In this document: piece after piece, positions 1 to 8,400 of the stretch
How the letters are laid out: the number at the start of each line of letters is the position of its first letter
Numbering within the stretch: the first letter of the stretch is position 1
Source: Oscillospiraceae bacterium
Lineage (GTDB): Bacteria; Bacillota; Clostridia; Oscillospirales; CAG-272
Direction of reading: 5' to 3'
NCBI GenBank assembly: GCA_015064855.1
Contig: SVRK01000002.1
Span: forward strand, 181,256-238,608
DNA: 57,353 nt
Program-made: the position numbers and the translations under genes
The notes under the pieces: generated by a model
The model's input: only the letters and a program-made list of their open reading frames with translations
Told to the model about the DNA's origin: nothing
The model's database searches: none

Positions 1-412
1 CGTCGCCATATGCGTGACGAGCTATTGTAATTGGCTTTTTCCAGTTGCGAACAGCCGGCTTGATTGAATCAATCAAGATAGGCGCACGGAAAACTGTACC
101 GTCAAGGATTGCACGGATTGTGCCGTTAGGGCTTTTCCACATTTCTGTGAGGTTATACTCCTCTACTCTTTGCTTATTAGGTGTGATTGTCGCACACTTA
201 ACAGCAACACCGTATTTTTGGTTTGCGTAAGCTGAATCGAAAGTAACCTTGTCCTTTGTTCTTTCTCTTTCAGGAAGTCCTAAATCATAGTATTCGGTTT
301 TTAAATCAACAAAAGGAAGAAGCAATTCGTCCTTTATCATCTTCCAAATAATTCTTGTCATTTCGTCGCCATCCATCTCAACGAGAGGTGTGGTCATTTT
401 GATTTTCTCCAT
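1..412 (-). CDS. icd: NADP-dependent isocitrate dehydrogenase, N-terminal part (cut by window edge)
   Basis: The frame runs off the left edge, so only the first 137 codons are present. They match the eukaryote-type homodimeric NADP isocitrate dehydrogenase: an early block [15 protein letters not shown], then [19 protein letters not shown], then [16 protein letters not shown], which is the substrate-binding segment of this family. The enzyme oxidatively decarboxylates isocitrate to 2-oxoglutarate in the cytoplasm, giving NADPH and carbon for glutamate synthesis. The start at 412 is preferred because AAGGA lies 11 nt upstream; an in-frame ATG five codons later (397) is a possible alternative. 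It has its own promoter and is not cotranscribed with the VWA lipoprotein gene, from which a hairpin separates it. The C-terminal two thirds cannot be judged here. Confidence 0.9.
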   Translation of the reverse strand, partial: MEKIKMTTPLVEMDGDEMTRIIWKMIKDELLLPFVDLKTEYYDLGLPERERTKDKVTFDSAYANQKYGVAVKCATITPNKQRVEEYNLTEMWKSPNGTIRAILDGTVFRAPILIDSIKPAVRNWKKPITIARHAYGD

Positions 413-444
413 TTTTGTTTCCGTCCTTCAAAAAATATATTCCT

Positions 445-473
445 ATTATATACTACTCCTTTTGTTTTTTCAA
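445..473 (-). promoter_or_regulatory. sigma-A promoter for icd
   Basis: On the minus strand TTGAAA (468-473) and TATAAT (445-450) are separated by 17 nt, about 33 nt upstream of the icd start codon. No other gene could use it. Confidence 0.7.
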
Positions 474-519
474 TAGGTTGTGAGAAAAACGTAACTTTTG
501 ATGCCATATAATTAGAAAA

Positions 520-549
520 CAGAGGCATTGACTCTTGTCGTTGCCTCTG
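520..549 (-). terminator. Rho-independent terminator after the VWA lipoprotein gene
   Basis: An 8-bp perfect stem, CAGAGGCA (520-527) with TGCCTCTG (542-549), has a 14-nt loop. On the minus strand it is followed by TTTTCTAATT, as expected downstream of the gene ending at 575. On the plus strand it is followed by CTTTT, so it may be weakly bidirectional. Confidence 0.6.
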
Positions 550-574
550 CTTTTAATCTTACTCTAATTATGTA

Positions 575-2335
575 TTATGAAACTACGTTTTCGTAAATAA
601 TAGGAATCAATGTGTCGTATAACGTTTGACTGAAGTTGGAATAGATATCAACTGTAATGCCTCCTGTTGTTGACGTCAAATCGGTATAGCAATCATCAAA
701 TTCATTACTTATAATTGCGCTGACATTTACATTCCTATCGTCTAAAATAGCAATTGCTTCTTCCATGCTCTCAACATCAAAATTATTATCAATCTTATAT
801 TCATCGTCTGTCAAGAGAATATAGAAGGTTCTTGCATCTTGACGCGTTGTCAACGTGTTTGCCATCATCAAGCCGTCAATAGCAGTCTCTGGAGCGTCAC
901 CACCATGTGCAAGCAATATGCCACTGATTGCAGTTTCACATTCCGCAGCGGATGTGTACCATTCACCCGTGCCGTTTTTAATAATGGTTGTCATTTCGTT
1001 AGGGTCGCTTGAATAAGTGAAGTCACTGTAAGTAATTACAGACCAACGTGCAGAAACGCCGTATGATTCTATTGCCTGTGCAAGCCAAACAAGATTTTCC
1101 TTTACGCTTGCAATTTCGTCACTCATTGAACCTGAAATGTCGAGAATGAATACGATATCGGCAGTACCCTCCATATAGTCAACAATTTCAATATCAACGT
1201 AAACCTCATTTGTAAGCTCCTCTGAAAGAACAAACAATCCGGTTTGGAGAACGCCTTTTATTGTATATGTACCAACTGTGGTCTTATCATATTCTGTAAG
1301 ATCCCATTGTACATAAATTAAATGCTCATTTCCATCTGCCGTATATGCCGCAACATATTCAGGAAGACCTATTGCGTTTTCAAGAGTACCAAGCGCAAAC
1401 TTGCCAAGATGAGTCGGTTGATGAATTGAAACGATATTAACCATATCATAGCTTACGTAACAAATTTCACAGTATCCCTCAACGAATGAGTGTGCGGTCG
1501 GGATAGAAACATCGTAAATTCTTTCCTCACCCTTTTCGTCAGCAAAGTACATATCACAATGCTCACAGTAATAGTGTGCAATAGTTCCTACCTCGGTACA
1601 GGTCGGTGCTTTTTCCTCAACGTAATTAAGAATGTGTGTATAACCAAGTATAACCTCAATGCTACCACGGAAAACGTCGAGACCCAATTCTACGTCATCA
1701 GGCAATTCAACCTTTTCAAGCGATTCGCAATCAGAGAATGCCTTGTCATAAATTTTCTTGATTGAATTTGGTAGCACAACAGAAACCAACGCGCTAGAGT
1801 TATAGAACGCCTTTTCGCCAATTTCTGTAACAGGCAAGCCCTCGTGTGTAGCCGGAACTATTACGTTGTTGTCTGTGCACGTGCCCATGCCGGCAACACG
1901 ATATTCATCGGCTTCCTCAAGTCTTTCATACAAAAGACCGGTTGAAAAGCTTGGACTCACAAGCTCAAGCATAGATTCTCTGCAAATAGAGCACCTATGG
2001 GTTTTTAAAGTTCTGCCGTCGCTAAGTTGCTCACTTATTGTAAGTGAAGCATCAAATCTGTGTCCTACAGCAGGCTTAAAATCATACTCGAAAAATCCGC
2101 AAACCGAGCAGGTTTCAACATCATATCCCATAGTTGTACATCCCGGAGCTACGGAATCTGAGTTCTCAAATGTATGGTTTTTGCAAACTACCGTTTGGTT
2201 CGTTTGGTTTTGATTGCCTTGTGCACTACCAAGATCCGCGTTGTCACCAATGCCCAAAATCGAGCAGGACGTTAACATTAGTACTATTGCAATTAACGTT
2301 GCCAATAGTAAAAACAATATCAACTTTTTCTTCAT
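575..2335 (-). CDS. Lipoprotein with BspA-type leucine-rich repeats and a VWA domain
   Basis: A secreted, lipid-anchored protein of 586 residues. The N-terminus is a signal peptide with lipobox LTSC (Cys about residue 24). Next come Cys-rich stretches (PGCT..GY....CSVCG and HRCSIC), one or two BspA/LRR_5 repeats near residues 155-215 (IGEKAFYN, IYDKAFSD), a second Cys-rich segment, and an Ig-like segment near 310-385. The C-terminal half is a von Willebrand factor A domain with the metal-site motif DISGS near residue 398 and a later LLTDDEY strand. VWA and LRR domains both suggest protein or matrix binding on the cell surface; the ligand is unknown. It has its own consensus promoter just after the CotH gene, so it can be expressed apart from it. 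Domain calls are by motif only. Confidence 0.75.
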   Translation of the reverse strand: MKKKLILFLLLATLIAIVLMLTSCSILGIGDNADLGSAQGNQNQTNQTVVCKNHTFENSDSVAPGCTTMGYDVETCSVCGFFEYDFKPAVGHRFDASLTISEQLSDGRTLKTHRCSICRESMLELVSPSFSTGLLYERLEEADEYRVAGMGTCTDNNVIVPATHEGLPVTEIGEKAFYNSSALVSVVLPNSIKKIYDKAFSDCESLEKVELPDDVELGLDVFRGSIEVILGYTHILNYVEEKAPTCTEVGTIAHYYCEHCDMYFADEKGEERIYDVSIPTAHSFVEGYCEICYVSYDMVNIVSIHQPTHLGKFALGTLENAIGLPEYVAAYTADGNEHLIYVQWDLTEYDKTTVGTYTIKGVLQTGLFVLSEELTNEVYVDIEIVDYMEGTADIVFILDISGSMSDEIASVKENLVWLAQAIESYGVSARWSVITYSDFTYSSDPNEMTTIIKNGTGEWYTSAAECETAISGILLAHGGDAPETAIDGLMMANTLTTRQDARTFYILLTDDEYKIDNNFDVESMEEAIAILDDRNVNVSAIISNEFDDCYTDLTSTTGGITVDIYSNFSQTLYDTLIPIIYENVVS

Positions 2336-2372
2336 TTAAAATTCTCTCCTCATATATAAAGCTTATATTTTA

Positions 2373-2401
2373 ATTTTACACCATTGTTTTAATTTTGTCA
2401 A
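2373..2401 (-). promoter_or_regulatory. sigma-A promoter for the VWA/LRR lipoprotein
   Basis: TTGACA (2396-2401) and TAAAAT (2373-2378) on the minus strand are spaced by exactly 17 nt, in the gap between the CotH gene and the lipoprotein gene. The ribosome binding site GAGGAGAG follows. Confidence 0.75.
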
Positions 2402-2403
2402 CA

Positions 2404-3792
2404 CTATAGTTTTAAGAACTCCTCGCGTGGCTTTTTAAAGGCACTATCTAAAAATTCATATCTGTCGTAAAGGTACAGGCGCACATAATCATACTGCATA
2501 CCAAATTCAAACTCGCCCGTTTCGCCATGCCATTGTTCTGCATCTATGATTGCCACATTTTTGATTGTATCTTTATAGTCGCGAAGTGAATCCGCAACCT
2601 CTAAAATTGCACCCTTTTTCTCGTTAAATCTAGCTCTTGTCATTTCATAATACTTATCGTATTTGAAAAACTCGTTAAAAAAGTATGAGCGTGTTGCGAT
2701 ATCAACCACCTGTGCGGACTCAATCTCCGATTCGTTATATGGTAGCTCCCATGGCTTTATTGACATTGAATAGTCAAAATCCCACACAGGACCGAGCTTC
2801 ATTTTTCCGCCCTTTTCCTTATACATATAAATGCTTCTTCTGGCAGAATCGCGATTTAGCATTATTTCATTTACCAAATAGTAGTCAATTACAGAATCAA
2901 CGTCTACCAAGTCCTCAAAGGTTACAGGGGCTTCGCTAAATGAAACAGTGACAGCCTTATTATCCCTTAACGAAATATAAGCAGCCTCGACATACTCCTT
3001 TATATAGGCGTGTGCATCTATCGTATTTTCAGCCTCGCTTAAATCCTTTTGACTTGGATATTTAATTTCAAATGCGATATCCCCGTCCTCGGTATAATAA
3101 AACTTGAAGCAGTTTTCCTCATCCCAAAGGGTATCAGACTGTTCAATATAACCGGTGTCGGAAACAACAAGGAATGGAAAATCCTTTGTCATTCCGCTTA
3201 GATTTTTATCAATATCAAGGCGCCCCTTTTCCTCGTTTATCTTCTCGGTCAAAAGATAAAGTCCTTTAAATTCGCCATTTATAAACAGGGTAACGTGGTT
3301 TGGAGTTGGATTAAAATCCATATTATCAAAACACTGTGCCAAAGTAAGCGCGGCATAGTTTCTAACAAGCGATTGGTCGTAGTAATCGGCAAGGAGAACC
3401 CATTTTTTCTCCTCTGTCAAGCCAAGCATAGAAAAGTCCTCTGAAAATTCAATTTCATATGGCTTTTTCGGTGCCCCCGCTGTCGAATTGCCTCTTACCT
3501 TTATTGTCGTTAAGGCGTCCATGCCCAATGAAAAATTATATTCCTCTAGGCTATTAGAGAGTTTGATTTCACAGGCTATTTCCTCTCCCTTTTTCTTGGG
3601 TTCTTTTCCGTTTTTAGTGTTGATTTCTATTATCGGTGTCTTTATTTCGCCGTCCAGCATCTCGTAAAATTTGTCAACCGATAATGCCTTGGGCTGCCAA
3701 GGCACAAAATGTATAAGTGAAATTACTATTCCGTAAGCAAGAATTATTCCAAGGCAAATGCTGACTATTATCAGCGCTCTTTTTGTTTTCAT
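2404..3792 (-). CDS. CotH-type protein kinase family protein, membrane anchored
   Basis: A 462-residue protein with a single N-terminal transmembrane segment (about residues 8-29, no lipobox), so most of it lies outside the membrane. The body matches the CotH family: RGNSTAGAPKKPYEIEF, then FINGEFKGLYLLTEKINEE, then NRDSARRSIYMY, then GPVWDFDYSM carrying the acidic metal-binding residues. CotH proteins in Bacillus are atypical kinases that phosphorylate Ser-rich spore coat proteins; relatives in gut Clostridia are extracytoplasmic and mostly uncharacterised. The gene begins 3 nt after the stop of the metallophosphoesterase gene and its SD (AAAGGA) lies inside that gene's last codons, so the two are translationally coupled. 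Kinase activity is inferred from family membership. Confidence 0.8.
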   Translation of the reverse strand: MKTKRALIIVSICLGIILAYGIVISLIHFVPWQPKALSVDKFYEMLDGEIKTPIIEINTKNGKEPKKKGEEIACEIKLSNSLEEYNFSLGMDALTTIKVRGNSTAGAPKKPYEIEFSEDFSMLGLTEEKKWVLLADYYDQSLVRNYAALTLAQCFDNMDFNPTPNHVTLFINGEFKGLYLLTEKINEEKGRLDIDKNLSGMTKDFPFLVVSDTGYIEQSDTLWDEENCFKFYYTEDGDIAFEIKYPSQKDLSEAENTIDAHAYIKEYVEAAYISLRDNKAVTVSFSEAPVTFEDLVDVDSVIDYYLVNEIMLNRDSARRSIYMYKEKGGKMKLGPVWDFDYSMSIKPWELPYNESEIESAQVVDIATRSYFFNEFFKYDKYYEMTRARFNEKKGAILEVADSLRDYKDTIKNVAIIDAEQWHGETGEFEFGMQYDYVRLYLYDRYEFLDSAFKKPREEFLKL

Positions 3793-3795
3793 TTC

Positions 3796-5211
3796 TTATC
3801 CTTTGTAAATTATTTTCATATACTCTGTAAAATATATTCCCTCAATAAAATCAACGGGAGTAAGGATTATTACCTCGTCGGTTTCGTCAATTATCCAGCC
3901 CTGAGACGATTTTCCTACCATTGACGTTCTTTGTGCTTGGTCGTCCTCAATATAGCGAGGATCGCAAACACTGGGGATATGAACCATATATCCATATTCT
4001 CCGCCGAAATTAGAGAAATTTAAGTTTTCATTAAGCTCCTCCAGTTGAAACATCCAATGAGAATGGCCGCTAAAGAAAATAACGTTTTTATATTTCTTTA
4101 AAAGCAGACGAAGCTCCTCCTCGTCAGCACTGCCATAAGAAAACGGCAAATCATATTCATACCCTGCTGACGTTTTTAGGTTGCCCACTGAATTTTCTGC
4201 TTTTCCATCGGGGTCGCTCAAAAACGTGTGGAAGAAAAGATAAACTGTTTCGTCCTTATATTTTTCAAACATCTCTTCAAGCCAAATAAGTTGACTTTGG
4301 TCGATTATAGTGTACTCTGTATTGTCAATTTTCTTGGGATAATTCCATCTCATTTGGGCAAGAAAAACAAACACGCCCCCGCCCTTTTGCGACTGATAAA
4401 CAAAATCAAAGCCACTTCTTGAAACATCTAAAACCTCGCCGTCGGCATAGATTTTAGTGTTTATGTTTTCTTCCCAAGCGCCACTTAAAATAGCGCCTAC
4501 GTCGTGGTTTCCGTTGGTTGTATATACCTTATATTCTCTATCCTTTATAGCGTTGTTGTATTTTTTCAAATATTCAAGCTCACCATTGTTTGTTAAATCG
4601 CCTGCTACTCCAACAAAATCTATGTCCTGTGTATCTAAAAAGTCAAGTGCGAAATCGAAATAATCACCCTTATTGTAGTGTATATCGGAGAGTGCGCTAA
4701 AGCGGAAGCTGTCTTCTATGCAATATTCGTTTGGAATTTCCAAATACCAATTGCTTTCGCCCGATATCATTATATATTTGCAGTTTTTTGGCAATATTAT
4801 TTCTCTAAATTCTTCTGTTTTTCCGATTTTACCTTTAATTTTCGCTATACTCGAATAATATGGCAGAACGTTTTTTTCTTTATCAGCAAAGAAAAGTGAA
4901 AACTCACCCTCGATTTTATTAAAGGTTATATCAAAGGCAATTTGTCCAACGCGCGATTTTTTATCATTTATTTCAAGTAATACGTCGGCTATTTGTGTTT
5001 CTGTTTCTGTTTCACTAGACGTATCGGTTTCGGTTTCCGTTTCTGTTTCACTAGACGTATCGGTTTCGGTTTCTGTTCCCGTTTCGATAGATGTGTCGGT
5101 TGCTGTCTCTGTGTCTGTTTCAGTCGATGTATCTATACCATTTCTGCAAGAGGAAAAGACAAGCGCAAAAATAATGACTACTAAAAACGCCAAAAATATT
5201 CTCTTTTTCAT
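3796..5211 (-). CDS. Calcineurin-like metallophosphoesterase lipoprotein
   Basis: A 471-residue exported lipoprotein: signal peptide with lipobox FSSC (Cys 22), then a Thr/Ser/Glu/Asp-only linker (about residues 28-73), a small beta-rich region, and a metallophosphoesterase domain. The five metal and substrate blocks are visible: SDIHY, AGDLTN, NGNHDVG, LFFHTF and FFSGHSHW. The family hydrolyses phosphomonoesters, phosphodiesters or pyrophosphates with a two-metal centre; the substrate cannot be told. It is the first gene of a minus-strand unit followed 3 nt later by a CotH-type kinase. The low-complexity linker is encoded partly by a 36-bp tandem duplication, so its length probably varies between strains. 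Confidence 0.85.
   Translation of the reverse strand: MKKRIFLAFLVVIIFALVFSSCRNGIDTSTETDTETATDTSIETGTETETDTSSETETETETDTSSETETETQIADVLLEINDKKSRVGQIAFDITFNKIEGEFSLFFADKEKNVLPYYSSIAKIKGKIGKTEEFREIILPKNCKYIMISGESNWYLEIPNEYCIEDSFRFSALSDIHYNKGDYFDFALDFLDTQDIDFVGVAGDLTNNGELEYLKKYNNAIKDREYKVYTTNGNHDVGAILSGAWEENINTKIYADGEVLDVSRSGFDFVYQSQKGGGVFVFLAQMRWNYPKKIDNTEYTIIDQSQLIWLEEMFEKYKDETVYLFFHTFLSDPDGKAENSVGNLKTSAGYEYDLPFSYGSADEEELRLLLKKYKNVIFFSGHSHWMFQLEELNENLNFSNFGGEYGYMVHIPSVCDPRYIEDDQAQRTSMVGKSSQGWIIDETDEVIILTPVDFIEGIYFTEYMKIIYKG
5003..5073 (-). repeat. 36-bp coding tandem repeat (12-residue Thr/Ser/Glu unit)
   Basis: Two copies with period 36 are identical over 35 bases (5003-5037 and 5039-5073). Each encodes a 12-residue unit made of Ser, Thr, Glu and Asp in the lipoprotein linker. 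Degenerate copies of the same hexameric pattern flank it on both sides. Confidence 0.85.
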
Positions 5212-5242
5212 ATTGCCCTCCTACAATTTTGTTGTTAGTTAA

Positions 5243-5271
5243 ATTATACTTGATTTCCAAATTATTGTCAA
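5243..5271 (-). promoter_or_regulatory. consensus sigma-A promoter for the phosphoesterase-CotH unit
   Basis: TTGACA (5266-5271) and TATAAT (5243-5248) on the minus strand, spacer 17 nt, about 30 nt upstream of the start codon. It matches the sigma-A consensus at all twelve positions. Confidence 0.85.
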
Positions 5272-5361
5272 GGATTTATAATTTTATTGAAGCATTCTAA
5301 AATCTAGATTTACAGCCAACAATTACCTCGCAAATTTTGTAGTTAATCATTTATTAACATC

Positions 5362-5391
5362 TTGACTTTATCATACATATAATGTTATAAT
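5362..5391 (+). promoter_or_regulatory. sigma-A promoter for the three-module glycosyltransferase
   Basis: TTGACT (5362-5367) and TATAAT (5386-5391), spacer 18 nt, followed by an SD (GGAG at 5409-5412). It diverges from the promoter at 5243-5271. Confidence 0.65.
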
Positions 5392-5417
5392 TATATAAAA
5401 TACATTTTGGAGTGACA

Positions 5418-8400
5418 ATGATGAGTGAAACGAAATATTTATTTACCATAATTTCTGCTGTTTACAATGCTGAAAAATATATTGATGAGCTTATGGAAAG
5501 CCTAATACAGCAAACCATCGGCTTTGAAAACATTCAGGTTATTTTGGTAAACGATGGCTCAAAGGACAATTCCTTGGCTGTTTGTCAAAAATATGAGGAG
5601 CTATATCCACAAAACGTTCGTGTTATCGACAAGGAAAACGGGGGCGTTTCTTCTGCACGCAATGCAGGTCTTGAATATATTGAAGGAAAATACCTTAATT
5701 TCATAGACTCCGATGATAAGTTTTCGCTTGACACTCTTGAAAAGGTTTATAATTATTTTGAAAAATATCAAGACAAAACAGACGTTGTTAATATTCCTTT
5801 TGAATATTTTGACGGTGCAACGGGCGGAAAGGACCATATACAAAACAAAAAGTTTGCGTACGGCTCACGTCTTGTCAACCTTGAAAACGAATATAAGGTT
5901 TCAATTATGAATGTTACCTTCTCGTTTATGAAGGCAGAGGCTTGTAAGGGAATTACATTTGATACCTCTATTTGCATAGGTGAGGACTTGAAATTTATAA
6001 ACACAGTTCTTTTGAAAAAGCGCACAGTTGCACTTTTAAACGATGGAAAATATTGGTACAGAAAGCACTCCGACGGCTCACCATCTCTTATTTCTACCAA
6101 GCTTTTATTGCCTCAATATTATATCCCACAGGTTCAAAACCTAACCCTTTGGGCATATGAATATTCTATGTCAACCTATGGCGACTACCCTCTTTTCTTG
6201 CAATACACAATAGCAAGTGATTTTCAAGAAAAAATCAAGCCCAACAATCGTGCAAAATCCGTTCTTAAGGATGATATTAATGTATATCGCGAGCTTGTTG
6301 ATAAGGCAATGAAGACCTTCTCCGATAAAATCATTTTGGAGCTTGAGCTTTTGGCTAAGGAATATAAAGTGTTCTGGCTATCTAAAAAATATGGTCGCTC
6401 TGCTGACGTTACGTTCTATAATGGTCGTGTTGCTTACGAATTTGACTGTTATGAGGAGCTTGACGATGATGGCAACCCAACTAAAACAAAAATCGAGTGG
6501 TGGGGCTTTAGCCTTTTAGACAGAATCAATTTAAAGGAAAACGGTCTTCTAATAAGTGGATACGTTACTGTCTTGCCATTCGATGATGCCGATAAATTAA
6601 AAATATATGTTAAGGGATACAATTCTCTTTTTGAGGTTGCTCTCCAAAACAACCAAGACCACTGCTATTATTTTGATGATGAGGTAATCTTCTATAGATA
6701 TTACTTCAACGTTTCTATCCCATATTCAAACGCACAAAAAACAAGCTTCTCTATGGCATATGGTCTTCCTGATGGAATTCTCTCATTCCCTGCACATTGT
6801 GGCTTTGACAGATATACGCCAATCAGCAACACCGCCGGTGGTGAGCTATACGTGCAAGACAAGCTCGTTTTAAGACCTACAAAAAACGGCTTCATTCTTG
6901 AAAATCGTTCAAAAAAGTATGCAAAAAAGGCTTACAAAAATCATCTTAAATATTTGAAGGAAAAGCACAAAAAGCACTATATTGTAAGACGCACAGTTGA
7001 CCTTTTGAAAAAGCTTTTCAAAAAGAAAATTTGGCTTATTTCAGATAGATTTGACGTTGCCGGTGACAATGGTGAAGCGCTTTTCAAGTATGTTAACAAA
7101 AACAAGCCAAAGGGTATAAAGCCTTATTTCGTTATAAACGAAAACTGCGCCGATTTTGAGCGTATGAAAAAACATGGCAAGGTGATTAAGCAAGGCTCTA
7201 TTAAGCATAAGATTTATTATTTGCTTTCAGACGTTAACATCTCAGCACATCTTGACTACGAAACGCTTCTTCCTGTTAAGCATGACTTTTATAGAGATTA
7301 TATAGCTAACAAAAAGGTTGTTTTCTTACAACACGGCGTGACCAAGGACGATATCCACACTGTTTATTCTAGATACAAGCAAAACACATCCTTGTTCATT
7401 TGTGCATCGGATAGGGAGAATGCTTCCATTGTCGAAAACGAGGGATATGGATTTTTCAAGAGTAATGTTCAAACAACAGGCTTTGCCCGCTTTGACTATC
7501 TTGAAAACAATGACGAAAAAATCATCACCGTTATGCCTACATGGAGAAAATACCTTGTGCGCGGCCTTGATGAAAACAGCAAATGGATATACGTATCAAA
7601 TATTGAAAACACGGAGTTTGTTGCATACTATAAGGCACTCCTTTCAAGCGAAAGGCTCGTAGAGGCGGCAAAAAAATGTGGGTATAAGATTCATTATGTT
7701 CCTCATCCAAACGTAATGCCACTAACAGATATGCTTGATGTTAACCCATATATATCAGTAATATCAAATCCTGTTTATAGAGATATCTTTTCACACTCTT
7801 CTCTAATGCTAACCGACTATTCATCTACCGCATTTGACTTTGCATATATGAAAAAGCCCGTTGTTTACGCGCATTTCGATTCAAAGCTCTTCTTTGATTC
7901 ACACACATATCAAAAGGGATATTTCAGTTATGAAAACGACGGATTTGGCGAGGTGCTCTACGATGCAAACTCAACAATAGATACTCTTGTTGAATATATG
8001 GAAAATGAGTGCAAGCTTAAGGACGAATATAGGGAAAGAATTGAGAAATTCTTCAAATACACAGACAAAAATAACTGCAAACGTATAGTTGACTCGATTT
8101 TGAAAATGGAGGACCTTGCAAAGATGCAACCCATTATACAGCATTCCAAGAAGCGCATACCCGTTGTTTTAGCAACAAACAATCCATATGCACCGTTTGT
8201 TTCTGTAACTATTGAATCACTTCTTCACAACTCCGACCTTTTCTACTTCTACGATATATATGTATTGCACACAGACCTTTCACGTCAATCTATAAAAGGA
8301 CTTGAGGCGCAAACGCCAAACTACAGTGTAAGATGTGTTGACGTGTCAAAATATATTAATCCTCATCTTGACAATCTGCCGAAGAACTCAAAGTATATAA

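Noticed and set aside
5412..5420. GTG at 5412 as start of the large glycosyltransferase
   Set aside because: The GTG overlaps the only SD (GGAG at 5409-5412); the ATG at 5418 or 5421 is correctly spaced from it.
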